Shown: positions 1 to 9,131, counted from the stretch's first letter. The stretch: 64,000 nucleotides of DNA from Halostreptopolyspora alba (GCA_003725585.1 RJMB01000003.1:124001-188000); one strand, 5' to 3'. Numbers and translations: made by a program. The notes: generated from the letters alone by a model not told the origin.

Positions 1-2059
1 CGTCGGCCAGCTTCTGGTGGTCCCATGCCTCGCCCGTGTTGGCGTAGAGCGTGAAGAACGAGGCCGTGTTGTAGTAGGTCAGCAGGACCTTGCGGACGAT
101 TTCCTCCAGGGCCTGGTGGCCGATCCGGCGCGGTGTCCACGGTGACCCGGTGGCCAGCATGAACCAGCGCAGCGCGTCGGCGCCGTGGCGCTCCATGACC
201 GCCATGGGCTCCAGGACGTTGCCCAGGTGCTTGCTCATCTTGCGCCCGTCCTCGGCGAGGATGTGGCCCAGGCAGACCACGTTCTCGTACGACGAGTAGC
301 CGAAGACCAGCGTGCTCACGGCCATCATCGAGTAGAACCAGCCGCGGGTCTGGTCGATGGCCTCGCAGATGTACTGGCCGGGGAAGTTGGCCCGGAAGGT
401 CTCCTCGTTGCGGTGCGGGGCGCCCCACTGCGCGAACGGCATCGCCCCGGAGTCGAACCAGACGTCGATCACCTCGGGGACACGTCGGGCGGTGCCGCCG
501 CACTCGGGGCAGGCCACGGTGACGTCGTCGACGTAGGGGCGGTGTGGGTCGAGCGCGCCGAGGTCCCGGCCGGCCAGCTCACCCAGTTCGGAGAGGGAGC
601 CGACGACGGTCGTGTGCCCCTCGTCGCACTCCCACACCGGTAGCGGGGTGCCCCAGTAGCGGCTGCGTGACAACGCCCAGTCGATGTTGTTGCGCAGCCA
701 CTCGCCGTACCGACCCTCCCTGACGTTGCCCGGGTACCAGTTGGTCCGGGAGTTCTGCTCCAGGAGCTGGTCCTTGACGGCGGTGGTGCGGATGTACCAG
801 GACGGCAGCGCGTAGTACAGCAGCGGGGTGTGGCAGCGCCAGCAGTGCGGGTAGCTGTGCTCGTACTCAGTGCGGCGGTACAACAGCCCGCGCGCCTCGA
901 GGTCGGCGACCAGGTCCCGGTCGGCGGTCTTGAAGAACAGCCCGCCCACGAGGTCCAGACCCGCCTCGAACGTGCCGTCCGCGGTGACCGGGTTGACCAC
1001 CGGCAGGCCGTAGGCGCGGCACGTCGCCATGTCGTCGGCCCCGAAGGCGGGGGCCTGGTGGACCAGGCCGGTACCGTCGCCGACCGTCACGTAGTCGGCG
1101 AGCAGGACGAAGTGCGCCGGCTCGTCGAAGGACACCAGCTCGAACGGGCGCTGGTAGGTCCAGTGCTCCATCTCGGCGCCCTCGAACCGCTCACCGGTGA
1201 GTTCCCAGCCCTCGCCCAGCACCGCGGAGAACAGCTCCTCGGCGACCACCAGACGTTCGGTGCCGTCGGTGGCGACGACGTAGGTGACATCGGGATGCAC
1301 CGCCACGGCGGTGTTGGAGACCAGGGTCCACGGGGTGGTGGTCCACACGAGCAGGGAGGCCGAGCCGCCCGGCTCGGCCAGCGGGCCGGAGGTCACCGGG
1401 AAGCGGACGTAGACCGAGGGGTCGGTGACGGTCTCGTAGCCCAGCGCGAGCTCGTGGTCGGACAGGGTCGTCCCGCAGCGGGGGCAGTAGGGACTGATCC
1501 GGTAGTCGCGGACCAGCAGCCCCTTGGACCAGATCTCCTTGAGGGCCCACCACACCGACTCCACGTACTCGGGGTCCATGGTGCGGTACGCCTCGTCCAT
1601 GTTGACCCAGTAGCCCATGCGCTCCGTCATGGCGGTGAACGCGTCGACGTTGCGCAACACCGACTCGCGGCACCGGGCGTTGAACTCGGCGACCCCGAAC
1701 GCCTCGATGTCCTCGCGGCCACTGAGCCCGAGCTCCTTCTCGACCGCGACCTCCACCGGCAGGCCGTGGCAGTCCCATCCGGCCTTGCGGTTGACGTGGT
1801 ACCCCTTCATGGTCTTGAAGCGGGGGAAGACGTCCTTGAACACGCGCGCCTCGACGTGGTGTACGCCGGGCTGGCCGTTGGCGGTCGGGGGGCCCTCGAA
1901 GAAGACCCAGTTGGGGCCGCCCCGGGTCTGTTCCAGGGACCGCTCGAAGATCTTGTGCTCCGACCAGCGCGCCAGGATCTCGTGCTCGATCCCGGGCAGG
2001 TCGACCTGGACCGGGAGGGCGGGGAACGGCCGGGTGTCGGGTTTGGGCTCCTCGGACAT
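1..2059 (-). CDS. ileS: Isoleucyl-tRNA synthetase, 3' end cut by window edge
   Basis: Charges tRNA-Ile with isoleucine in the cytoplasm. The visible N-terminal 686 residues contain the class I HIGH-type motif in the form PPTANGQPGVHH (about residue 55), the editing domain, CPRCG and CPECG zinc-like pairs, and the second class I signature DGRKMSKHLGN near residue 640. MSKH instead of MSKS, with the overall layout, is the eukaryote-like IleS2 type common in actinobacteria and often mupirocin tolerant (family knowledge). The ATG is preceded by AGAAGGTG and by a T-box leader whose specifier is an Ile codon, which confirms substrate identity. Only the C-terminal third is missing, because the window starts inside the gene. 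Confidence 0.97.
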   Translation of the reverse strand, partial: MSEEPKPDTRPFPALPVQVDLPGIEHEILARWSEHKIFERSLEQTRGGPNWVFFEGPPTANGQPGVHHVEARVFKDVFPRFKTMKGYHVNRKAGWDCHGLPVEVAVEKELGLSGREDIEAFGVAEFNARCRESVLRNVDAFTAMTERMGYWVNMDEAYRTMDPEYVESVWWALKEIWSKGLLVRDYRISPYCPRCGTTLSDHELALGYETVTDPSVYVRFPVTSGPLAEPGGSASLLVWTTTPWTLVSNTAVAVHPDVTYVVATDGTERLVVAEELFSAVLGEGWELTGERFEGAEMEHWTYQRPFELVSFDEPAHFVLLADYVTVGDGTGLVHQAPAFGADDMATCRAYGLPVVNPVTADGTFEAGLDLVGGLFFKTADRDLVADLEARGLLYRRTEYEHSYPHCWRCHTPLLYYALPSWYIRTTAVKDQLLEQNSRTNWYPGNVREGRYGEWLRNNIDWALSRSRYWGTPLPVWECDEGHTTVVGSLSELGELAGRDLGALDPHRPYVDDVTVACPECGGTARRVPEVIDVWFDSGAMPFAQWGAPHRNEETFRANFPGQYICEAIDQTRGWFYSMMAVSTLVFGYSSYENVVCLGHILAEDGRKMSKHLGNVLEPMAVMERHGADALRWFMLATGSPWTPRRIGHQALEEIVRKVLLTYYNTASFFTLYANTGEAWDHQKLAD

Positions 2060-2064
2060 TGGGC

Positions 2065-2330
2065 GCACCTTCTCATCAGGGGGTCGTTTCACCTGATGGA
2101 GGGACGAGGCCGCCGGCCCCGCGGTACCACCCTCCTTGGGAGCGCCGACGCGCACCCCACCTCGTTTCGTCTCACTGCCGGTTCTACTGGGCCGGCGGAG
2201 GATCCCGCCACGGCCGTTCTTCCGGCGGCTCCGGGGTGATATTCCCGACGGTCATACCCCCGGGCTCCCACCGTCCCCGGGTCGCTGAAGGCTGTGTCCG
2301 CCGGTACTCGTCCCCATCCACGCCATCGCG
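2065..2330 (-). promoter_or_regulatory. T-box riboswitch, Ile specifier, controlling ileS
   Basis: The conserved T-box core AGGGTGGTACCGCGG reads on the minus strand at 2133-2119. It is followed by TCGTCCCTCC, which can pair with AAGGAGGG to form the antiterminator/antisequestrator stem. About 105 nt upstream lies the specifier context GAAT-ATC-ACCCCGGAG; the ATC (Ile) triplet is at 2240-2238. Further upstream GACGAGTA resembles the start of stem I. A 7-bp hairpin (2074-2080 with 2092-2098) sits just before the ribosome binding site and no U-run follows, so control of translation rather than transcription is likely, as known for actinobacterial ileS T-boxes. Outer limits are approximate. Confidence 0.9.
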
Positions 2331-2506
2331 CGCGTGCACGCACGCGTCCAAAAAATAGCACGGTGAGGTTGACACCGTTTGGACACGAGAATAGCGCAAC
2401 CACAACGTGGTACCACGCCGTTTTCCGGTGGTGGGGACCGGCCGTGCATACTTGCGCGGGGAAACCATCCCAAAGTGGGCCGTATGGGACATGGAAGGAA
2501 GGTGCG

Positions 2507-2770
2507 ATGAGCGAGGCGGAGCAGGCCGGGGCCGTGCTGGTGACACTTCCCGAGCGGGAGGACGCCGAAGAGTTGGCCGAACAGCTGGAGACCCAGGGCT
2601 ACGAGCCCTGCCTGGTGCACCGCGACATGCTCGCGGGCGAGGACGACGCCGAGGACGTCGACTGGGTGATCGAGGTCCACACCGGACCGCACGGCGGCCC
2701 CGCCACGTTCGACGAGCCCCACCTACAGATGCTCGCCGAGGACTACGGCGGCTTCGCCGCCGCCCGGTAG
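2507..2770 (+). CDS. Small acidic conserved hypothetical protein (87 aa)
   Basis: An 87-residue soluble protein rich in Asp and Glu (EREDAEELAEQLE, EDDAEDVDWVIEVH). The ATG is chosen because GGAAGGAAGG lies 6 nt upstream; longer in-frame reading has no such site. The pattern of short beta strands around two acidic helices suggests a compact ferredoxin-like fold, but this is inference. No catalytic motif is visible. It lies divergent from ileS and upstream of the dksA-like/lspA/rluD run, separated from it by about 350 bases, so it is probably its own transcription unit. Function unknown. Confidence 0.75.
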   Translation: MSEAEQAGAVLVTLPEREDAEELAEQLETQGYEPCLVHRDMLAGEDDAEDVDWVIEVHTGPHGGPATFDEPHLQMLAEDYGGFAAAR

Positions 2771-3118
2771 GACGGCCACCCCGCGCGGCGAACCCCGTGG
2801 GTTCGCGCTCTTCCCGCACGTGGGGGGTAACTCGTGAAACCCCCTCCGAACAACGAGGAATCCGAACGGCGAAAGCGGGAAAGCATGGTGGTAAACGTTC
2901 GGGACCGTGACCATTGCGCCGTGGTTGATTGATCTGTCCCCGATGGGCGCCTAAGCTTCCCGAAACCGCGCGAAGAGCGCACGTTGAGACGTTGTTGTCG
3001 CACGTCAGCGTGGGACTGGAACGAGCGTCCGGACGGGGGACGCCACCGGCGCGAGGTCGTCGACCGGCGGAGATGACAACGGGGTCAACTGGCCCACGGG
3101 GAGGAACGCGAGGGGGAT
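2771..3118 (+). other. Non-coding stretch before the dksA-like gene
   Basis: About 350 bases with lower GC than the flanking genes and no convincing reading frame. It presumably holds the promoter of the dksA-like/lspA/rluD unit. A TTGATT element occurs near 2931 but no well-spaced -10 partner could be picked. No RNA gene or repeat was recognised. Confidence 0.4.
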
Positions 3119-3529
3119 ATGAGCGTGACCGAGGCGTCCGGGCTCCCAGTTCGCTCGGGGGAGGACAAGTGGACCGAGGAGGAGCTGGGCGAGGTACGTC
3201 GCGAGTTGGAGTCCGACATCGCGCTGCTGCGCGACGAGATCGCCAAGGCGGAGTCCGACCTGGCTGAACGGCTGGCGGACGCGGTGGACGGAGCGGGGGA
3301 CGACCCCACCGACACCGGGGCGAAGGCGTACCAGCGCGAACACGACCTCGCACTGGCATACAATACTCGTGACCTGCTCGCACAGAGCGAGCGGGCGATC
3401 GAGCGCATGGAAGCGGGAACGTACGGCGTCTGCGAGTCGTGCGGCGACGCCATCGGCAAAGCGCGGCTGCAGGCGTTCCCACGAGCCACGTTGTGCGTGA
3501 AGTGCAAACAGCGTGAGGAGCGTCGCTGA
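3119..3529 (+). CDS. DksA/TraR family C4 zinc-finger protein
   Basis: A 136-residue protein of the DksA/TraR family, whose members bind the RNA polymerase secondary channel or act as general regulators. An N-terminal region rich in Glu, Arg and Leu (about 10-95) should form the coiled-coil hairpin. The C-terminus carries the four-cysteine zinc finger CESCG...CVKCK (about 107-131). In Streptomyces and Mycobacterium similar proteins are often annotated RsrA-independent TraR/DksA; their exact role is unclear. It is the first gene of a tight set: lspA begins inside its last codons with the GAGGAG of this gene's 3' end acting as ribosome binding site. The start ATG follows GAGGGGGAT. Confidence 0.9.
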   Translation: MSVTEASGLPVRSGEDKWTEEELGEVRRELESDIALLRDEIAKAESDLAERLADAVDGAGDDPTDTGAKAYQREHDLALAYNTRDLLAQSERAIERMEAGTYGVCESCGDAIGKARLQAFPRATLCVKCKQREERR

Positions 3530-4140
3530 CTGACGTAGAGCCCTCCGGGGACCAGCAACAGAACGCGAACGAGTCCGCACGGCGGCTACCGAGGCGCTTC
3601 GTCCTACTGGGCGGCGTGGCGGTGGTCGTACTCGCGGTGGACCTCGTCACCAAGCAGCTCGCGCTGAGCCGGCTGATTCCCGGGGAGAGCGTCGACGTCG
3701 TGGGTGGGCTCCTGCGGTTCACCCTCGTCTTCAACTCCGGCGCCGCCTTCTCCATCGGCTCGGGTGTGCCGTGGCTGTTCTTCCTGATCGCCATCGGCGT
3801 GGTCGGCTACATCATCGTCATGGCGCGCAAGCTACGCAGTGTCGGTTGGGCATTCGCGCTCGGCCTGATCCTTGGTGGCGCGTGCGGCAACCTCGTCGAC
3901 CGGGCGGTACGCCCCCCAGCCCCGCTGCACGGCGAGGTCGTCGACTGGATCCAGGTACCGTACTGGCCGGTGTTCAACGTGGCCGACTCCGCCATCGTGA
4001 TCGGCGGGATTCTCGCCGTGGTACTGGCGTTCCGCGGCATCAACATCGACGGCAGCGTGGAGTCGGATGAGCCCGCCCAGAGCGGTGCCGACCCCTCCGA
4101 GCGGCCCGGGGACGGCGGCGAGGGGCGGGAGCGCGCGTGA
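3526..4140 (+). CDS. lspA: Lipoprotein signal peptidase (signal peptidase II), probable CTG start
   Basis: Membrane aspartyl protease that removes signal peptides from prolipoproteins. Four hydrophobic segments are visible, with the family motifs DLVTKQLA (end of first segment), NSGAAFSI, and the two catalytic aspartates in GNLVDR and FNVADSAI. The usual first segment begins at [17 protein letters not shown]; the only ordinary start codon, GTG at 3616, would cut this helix in half. Upstream in frame there is no ATG, GTG or TTG before the stop at 3514. CTG at 3526 has GAGGAG five bases before it and overlaps the stop of the dksA-like gene, so it is the best start (204 aa). The end overlaps the next gene by GTGA. 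Confidence 0.93.
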   Translation: MTDVEPSGDQQQNANESARRLPRRFVLLGGVAVVVLAVDLVTKQLALSRLIPGESVDVVGGLLRFTLVFNSGAAFSIGSGVPWLFFLIAIGVVGYIIVMARKLRSVGWAFALGLILGGACGNLVDRAVRPPAPLHGEVVDWIQVPYWPVFNVADSAIVIGGILAVVLAFRGINIDGSVESDEPAQSGADPSERPGDGGEGRERA

Positions 4141-5072
4141 CAACGTTGGGCGACCATCGCAGCATGCCCGTACCCGAAGGACTCGAAGGAGACCGGCTCG
4201 ACGCCGCGCTCGCCCGGATGTTCGGCCTCTCGCGTACCCGCGCCGCCGAGCTGATCGCCGAGGGTAACGTGCACCTCGACGGTGGGGCCGGAGCCAAGTC
4301 CGACCGGGTGCACGCCGGTGCCTGGCTCGACGTCACCCTGCCACCCCCACCCACCGCGCCGGTGGCGCGCCCCGAGCCCGTGCCGGGGATGCGCGTGCTG
4401 CACGAGGACGCCGACATCGTCGTGGTCGACAAACCGACCGGGGTGGTCGCCCACCCCACGGTGGGCTGGACCGGCCCGACGGTCCTCGAGGGGCTACTGG
4501 CCTCCGGCGTGCAGCTCAGCACCAGCGGGGCCGCGGAACGTCAGGGAATCGTGCACCGGCTCGACGCCAACACGACCGGCGTCATGGTCCTCGCGAAGAG
4601 CGAGTTGGCCTACAGCGCGCTCAAACGCGCCTTCAAGGAACGCATGGTCGTCAAGCGCTACCACACGCTGGTGCAGGGCCACCCCGACCCGTTGCGGGGC
4701 ACGGTCGACGCGCCGATCGACCGTCACCCCTCGGGCGACGGCCGGTTCGCGGTGGTGACGGGTGGTCGCCCCGCTGTGACCCACTACGACACCCTGGAGG
4801 CGTTCCGCGCCGCCAGCCTGCTGGAGGTCCGTCTGGAGACCGGCCGCACCCACCAGATCCGGGTGCACATGGCGGCGCTGCGGCACCCCTGTGTCGGCGA
4901 TCACCTCTACGGCGCCGATCCCACGCTCTCCGAGCGGCTGGGGATCAGCCGCCAGTGGCTGCACGCGGTGGGCCTGGGCTTCGAGCACCCCACCGAGGGG
5001 CGTCACGTCGAGTTCGAGAGCGATTATCCGGAGGATCTGAACCGGGTCATCGAGGATCTCCGGGAGGACTGA
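4137..5072 (+). CDS. RluA/RluD family 23S rRNA pseudouridine synthase
   Basis: A 311-residue pseudouridine synthase. An S4-like RNA-binding region (about 15-70, [23 protein letters not shown]) is followed by the RluA catalytic domain with the signature [16 protein letters not shown]; the Asp of HRLD is the catalytic residue. Further family motifs are [10 protein letters not shown] and the closing H-P-x-E region. It starts with GTG overlapping lspA by four bases (GTGA). Placement directly after lspA is conserved in many bacteria, where the gene is often rluD (ylyB in Bacillus). Exact target uridines cannot be read from sequence. Confidence 0.94.
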   Translation: MTTLGDHRSMPVPEGLEGDRLDAALARMFGLSRTRAAELIAEGNVHLDGGAGAKSDRVHAGAWLDVTLPPPPTAPVARPEPVPGMRVLHEDADIVVVDKPTGVVAHPTVGWTGPTVLEGLLASGVQLSTSGAAERQGIVHRLDANTTGVMVLAKSELAYSALKRAFKERMVVKRYHTLVQGHPDPLRGTVDAPIDRHPSGDGRFAVVTGGRPAVTHYDTLEAFRAASLLEVRLETGRTHQIRVHMAALRHPCVGDHLYGADPTLSERLGISRQWLHAVGLGFEHPTEGRHVEFESDYPEDLNRVIEDLRED

Positions 5073-5113
5073 GCCGGCGGGCGGTGCGCCGGCCATTGGC
5101 CGCCCGGGATGGC

Positions 5114-6823
5114 TCACCGGCCCTCGCCCCGCCCCTTGCTCAGCAGCCTCGCCATCGTGGCACCCGGCGCGATGATCTCCGGGTCGGTGCGCACGTCGAT
5201 CAGGATCGGTGCGCTCTGTGACTCCGCCTCCTCCAACGCCTCGCTCAGCGCCTTGTCGAGTTCCCGGGGTGTGCTGGCCGTGAGGCCCCGCGCGCCGAGC
5301 CCGCGGGCGTAGCTCGCCAGGTCGAGCGGGCCGCTGATGTCCACGCCCGCGGTGCGGCCCAGATCACGTGCCTGGTGCATCGCGATCGTGCCGTAGAGGC
5401 CGTTCTGGAACACCACCACCACGACCGGCAGGCCGAGGCGGCTCGCGGTCTCCAGTTCCTGCCCCGTCATCAGCGTTCCGCCGTCGCCCGCGACGGCGAC
5501 GACGGTCCGGTGCGGCTCCACCAGCTTGGCCGCCACCGCCCCCGGAACAGCGGACCCCATGGCCCCACTGGTCGCCGCGATCTGGGTGCGCGGCTCGCGG
5601 AACCACCACCCCAGGTGCAGGAATCCGGCGAAGTTACCGGCGTCGTTGACCAGGACGGTGTCCTCGGGAAACACCTGACGCATCGCGTCCACGACGGCCC
5701 AGGGGTGCAGCGGGCCCTCGGGATGGTCGGCCACCTCGGGAGGCGGGGTCGTGGTGCGTACCCACGCCTCGTGTGCCTGACTCCAGTCCCGGGATGGGGT
5801 GGCGACCGGCGCCTCCGCCAGCGCCGCGAGTGCCCGCCGGGCATCGGCGACCGCGCCCAGCCACACACGGGTGACCGCTCCCACCTGCGCGGGGTCGATG
5901 TCGATCTGGGCGACGGTGGAGGTGGCCGCGTCGGCGGCGCCCGAGGGCAGCCGGTAGGTCTGGGTGGTGATCTCACTGAGCCGGGAACCCACCACCAGAA
6001 CGGCGTCGGACTCCTCGAGCGCGGCCAACACCGGTTTCGGGCAGCCGAGTCCGAGGTGTCCGAGGTACAGCGGGTGGTGGTTGGGGAACACGTCCTGACG
6101 TCGCCACGACGTGTAGACCCCGGCGTCGAACCGCTCGGCCACCGCCACAAGCTCGGCCTGCGCCCAGCGCGCCCCGCCACCGACGATGATCACCGGGCGC
6201 TCGGCGCGCGCCAGCCACGCGCTGATGCGGTCGCGTTCCTCGTCGCCGAGGGGAGGCCGGGGAGGAACCGTTCCCGGAAGCGACGTGGGGGCCGGGATCC
6301 GCTGCCCGAACAGGTCCCCCGGGACGCCGATCGCCACCGGCCCCGGGCGCCCGCTCGTCGCCGTACGGAGCGCACGCGCCGTCATCTCGGGCAGCCGGTC
6401 GGCCCGGGTGACCGTGGTCGCCCACTTGGTGATCGGGGAGTAGAGCGCGGTGAGGTCGACCTCCTGGAACGCCTCCCGTCCCAGGAACTCGGTCTCGACC
6501 TGGCCGAGGAAGACGACCATCGGTGTGGAGTCCTGCATGGCGGTGTGCACCCCCACCACGAGGTTGCCGGCCCCCGGCCCCCGGCTGGCCGCGGCGACCG
6601 CGGGAATCCCGGTGAGCTTGGCCTCGGCCTCCGCCATGAACGCGGCGCCGTTCTCGTGCCGGGTCGAGACCAGCTCCATGTCGCCGCGTTGCTCGATCGT
6701 GTCGACCAGCTCGAGGAAGCTCTCGCCCGGCACGGTGTAGCAGCGCCGGACACGGGCCGCCGCGAGGACGTCGGCGACCTCCTCGGCGGCGGTTCGCTGG
6801 TGGGAGTGCTGCTCGGCGCTCAC
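5114..6823 (-). CDS. Acetolactate-synthase-like thiamine pyrophosphate enzyme
   Basis: A 569-residue member of the TPP-dependent acetohydroxyacid synthase/benzoylformate decarboxylase family. The N-terminal PYR domain includes the catalytic Glu region (YTVPGESFLELVD), the middle domain carries GGGARWAQAELV and GSRLSEITTQTY, and the C-terminal PP domain has the TPP/Mg motif GDGGTLMTGQELETA ending in FQN. GTG at 6823 is chosen because GGAGGGA lies five bases upstream; longer starts lack a ribosome binding site. No small regulatory subunit (ilvN) or other branched-chain genes are adjacent and the gene stands alone, so it is likely a paralog with another substrate. The reaction is therefore left open. 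Confidence 0.88.
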   Translation of the reverse strand: MSAEQHSHQRTAAEEVADVLAAARVRRCYTVPGESFLELVDTIEQRGDMELVSTRHENGAAFMAEAEAKLTGIPAVAAASRGPGAGNLVVGVHTAMQDSTPMVVFLGQVETEFLGREAFQEVDLTALYSPITKWATTVTRADRLPEMTARALRTATSGRPGPVAIGVPGDLFGQRIPAPTSLPGTVPPRPPLGDEERDRISAWLARAERPVIIVGGGARWAQAELVAVAERFDAGVYTSWRRQDVFPNHHPLYLGHLGLGCPKPVLAALEESDAVLVVGSRLSEITTQTYRLPSGAADAATSTVAQIDIDPAQVGAVTRVWLGAVADARRALAALAEAPVATPSRDWSQAHEAWVRTTTPPPEVADHPEGPLHPWAVVDAMRQVFPEDTVLVNDAGNFAGFLHLGWWFREPRTQIAATSGAMGSAVPGAVAAKLVEPHRTVVAVAGDGGTLMTGQELETASRLGLPVVVVVFQNGLYGTIAMHQARDLGRTAGVDISGPLDLASYARGLGARGLTASTPRELDKALSEALEEAESQSAPILIDVRTDPEIIAPGATMARLLSKGRGEGR

Positions 6824-6900
6824 GGGGATCCCTCCGTTGGTTCCCGACATTGGTGGTGTGCGTCGTTCGGCCGCGGGTGCCACGCTCGACTGTCTCAGTG

Positions 6901-7158
6901 TTACGCCCCCGCCGCCACCTCCTCTTGTGTGCCAGCTGCCCGCGCGTCCGTTCTCGCACTCGGGTGGGCGGCATCACCCGGCGCCGAGCGCGCCTCCCGG
7001 CCGCGGTGGTGGTCGCGAAGGACCACGAGCAAGGGGGCACGGAACAGCGGCGCGACGGTGGCCGCCGCGAGCCCGCGCAGCCGGGGCGCGTCGACAACCA
7101 GCGCACCGTCCTCGGCGCCCGCCGGCAGGGCGGCCACGGCGGTCAGCGCACCGGGCAC
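6901..7158 (-). CDS. Possible small hypothetical ORF in a 625-base gap
   Basis: Between the TPP enzyme and the thioesterase there are about 625 bases without a recognised gene. The only frame with strongly GC-biased third codon positions is this minus-strand one, giving 85 residues (GALTAVAALPAGAEDGALV and onward, ending GTQEEVAAGA). It has no good ribosome binding site. Upstream, another minus frame (VTPLGVLVAVLATPPAPPG, about 7214-7155) could join it by one frameshift, so it may be a decayed gene. No family recognised. The rest of the gap holds nothing else I can name. Confidence 0.25.
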   Translation of the reverse strand: MPGALTAVAALPAGAEDGALVVDAPRLRGLAAATVAPLFRAPLLVVLRDHHRGREARSAPGDAAHPSARTDARAAGTQEEVAAGA

Positions 7159-7448
7159 CCGGGCGGCGCCGGCGGCGTCGCGAGCACCGCGACCAGCACC
7201 CCGAGTGGCGTCACGCCCCTGCTCCTGGTGCCCTCCTCGCGCGGCCGGTACGGGGCCGGCCGGACGTGAGGGCTCCGGTGGTGCGGATCACCGGAGAGCG
7301 CGAAATATCGCGGCTGCGGGGCGGGTTGGACACGGTGGCCCGCCCACGTGAAACCGGGGGCGGGTTGGTCCTCGTCATTACTGGCGAGTAATGTTCGGTT
7401 TGGCGCTGCCCCCACCCACCTGTCCCCGAGAGATCGGACGCGAGCCTG

Positions 7449-8108
7449 ATGTCGGTCGACGCCCAGCCGGTATCGGAACTACCCGACCCCCGGAACTTCG
7501 GGCTGCCCGTGGTCGCCGAGGATGAGCTGCCAGAAGAGCTGCGCACCCTGGTCGCGCGCGTACACGACCTGGTCGACGCGGTCGCGCACACCGAGGCCGA
7601 CACGTCCGAGCTGGCGCGGGCGAGCGCCGCGGTGCACGAACTCACCGAGCGGCTCAACGTCAAGCGCCGCGACGTCGGCGCGATGCTGGAGCGACCGCGG
7701 GCCGACGGCGGCACGGACTACCAGACCCTCACCAACGTCGTATCCGGGGTCAGCAACCCGGCAGCGGTGCCCCTCGTGTTGGAGGAGACCGAGGACGGCG
7801 TGCGCTCCGAGTTCACGCTGAACGGCACCTACCAGGGGCCGCCCGGTCTGGTACACGGCGGCTGGATCGCGGCCTTGCTCGACCAGGCCCTGGGCAGCGC
7901 GTCCGCCGCCGCCGGCATGGTCGGCCTTACCGCCAACCTGGACGTGAACTACCGCAACCCCACGCCGCTCAACGCTCCCCTGGAGATCACCGCCCGGGTC
8001 ACCGGTGCGGAGCGGCGCAAGGTCCACGTTTCCGGTGAGATCCGGCACAACGGTGAGGTCACCGCGGAGGGCACGGCCATCATGGTGCGGCTCGTCGCCC
8101 CCAGCTGA
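7449..8108 (+). CDS. PaaI/hotdog-fold thioesterase family protein
   Basis: A 219-residue protein with an N-terminal helical extension (about 1-90) and a C-terminal hotdog domain (about 95-217). The domain shows the PaaI-type motif GPPGLVHGGWIAALLDQALG, where the HGG segment contributes the thioester-binding backbone, followed by TANLDVNYRNPTPL. Such enzymes hydrolyse acyl-CoA thioesters. The substrate cannot be told. The gene is a single unit on the plus strand; a low-GC stretch (TTACTGGCGAGTAATG) just upstream may hold the promoter. Confidence 0.88.
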   Translation: MSVDAQPVSELPDPRNFGLPVVAEDELPEELRTLVARVHDLVDAVAHTEADTSELARASAAVHELTERLNVKRRDVGAMLERPRADGGTDYQTLTNVVSGVSNPAAVPLVLEETEDGVRSEFTLNGTYQGPPGLVHGGWIAALLDQALGSASAAAGMVGLTANLDVNYRNPTPLNAPLEITARVTGAERRKVHVSGEIRHNGEVTAEGTAIMVRLVAPS

Positions 8109-8268
8109 CCGCCCGCTCGGCCGGACCCGACACCCGAGGCGCGGGTAGGCGCGCCCGCCGTCCCCATCGGGACCAGCCCGGTGAGGACGGCGACGTTCGT
8201 TTCCGCCACGGGCGCCTCGCTGAACAGCACGGAGCGGGAGCGAGGCCCCCGTTTCCGGGCGCGTGCCG

Positions 8269-8451
8269 TTAGCGGCGAAGGGTGTTGCGGACCTTGTCGC
8301 CGATACGGCGAAGCTTCGCCTTGGACTGCTTGGCCTTGCCCTCGACCTCGTCGGGCGTGTCGCCCGTCGCCTTGCCGATGTTTTCCTTGGCCTTGCCCTT
8401 GAGCTCCTCCGCCCGGTGCTTGAACTCGTTGCGCTCGTTGTCCTCTGCCAT
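8269..8451 (-). CDS. CsbD family stress protein
   Basis: A 60-residue, highly charged and helical protein. The central KGKAKENIGKATGD is the CsbD signature. CsbD-like proteins are induced by general stress in many bacteria but their biochemical role is unknown. GGAGG lies eight bases before the ATG. It is followed on the same strand after about 120 bases by nothing coding; the Trypco1 gene lies upstream on the same strand with about 118 bases between. Confidence 0.9.
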   Translation of the reverse strand: MAEDNERNEFKHRAEELKGKAKENIGKATGDTPDEVEGKAKQSKAKLRRIGDKVRNTLRR

Positions 8452-8569
8452 GAGTCTCGCCTCCAGTGTGGACGCGTCGGGCGGGCGCGTCGCCCGCTCA
8501 CTGGCCCGCTGCCCAAGAACCGACCAGGTTATGACCAACGCGCGCCTCTGAGGAGGGCCAGCCGTGCGC

Positions 8570-8908
8570 TCACCCCTGGCCGGAGCCGCCAACGCCGTCC
8601 TTCGCCCAGCTCATCGTGACTTTCAGGCTGCCTTCCGCCGACGCCTTCGCGATGAAGACCTCCGCTTCGGCATTGACGCTGACCCCCAATTCCACGGTGA
8701 TCTCGTCCGGCGCCGTCGCCATCGTGGACAATTCCCGGGCGACCTGCTCGGAGAGTTCGCGAACCCTGCCGATCACCGTTTCGAATTTCTCATCCGCCAC
8801 GCGGAAAACGTCACGACCTCCCACATCGCGCATGACGGGTGAGCTACCCGCCGTCTCGAGGAGGACCGATGCTCCGTGGTCGTTGTGAAATCGCACGATT
8901 TCCGCCAT
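8570..8908 (-). CDS. Trypsin-co-occurring domain (Trypco1, CU044_2847 family) protein
   Basis: A 112-residue single-domain protein. The beta-rich N-terminus (AEIVRFHNDHGASVLLE) and the C-terminal block DEITVELGVSVNAEAEVFIAKAS with KVTMSW match the CU044_2847/Trypco1 family. That family is known from gene neighbourhoods with trypsin-like proteases, VMAP, MoxR and STAND proteins in multicellular bacteria, where it is thought to act as an adaptor. Start: the ATG at 8908 has AAAGG seven bases upstream; the ATG at 8923 lacks a site. It lies 0.5 kb from a matching STAND/MoxR/trypsin-VMAP set on the same strand, separated by a DUF397 gene on the other strand. Confidence 0.85.
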   Translation of the reverse strand: MAEIVRFHNDHGASVLLETAGSSPVMRDVGGRDVFRVADEKFETVIGRVRELSEQVARELSTMATAPDEITVELGVSVNAEAEVFIAKASAEGSLKVTMSWAKDGVGGSGQG

Positions 8909-9131
8909 ATCCGTGCCTTTCATGCTGGGGAGGTACGAGTCGGGAGCCGTACGATACCCCCGAATGCGGGTGATGTAGCGGCGCTGTCCGCAACCGGTCC
9001 CACATGGTTCGGGGAAAAAAGGGGGATAATCCACAGGCAGTATGTCGCGATACTTACCATTGGACGGGTTGTGCGTAGATCCTGCCCACCGGGTTCGCCC
9101 ACAGTCGCCGAATCACCAACAAGAGACCCGT

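Noticed and set aside
5375..7351. Long plus-strand open frame opposite the TPP enzyme
   Set aside because: Same shadow effect; no domain, and the opposite strand encodes a complete TPP enzyme.
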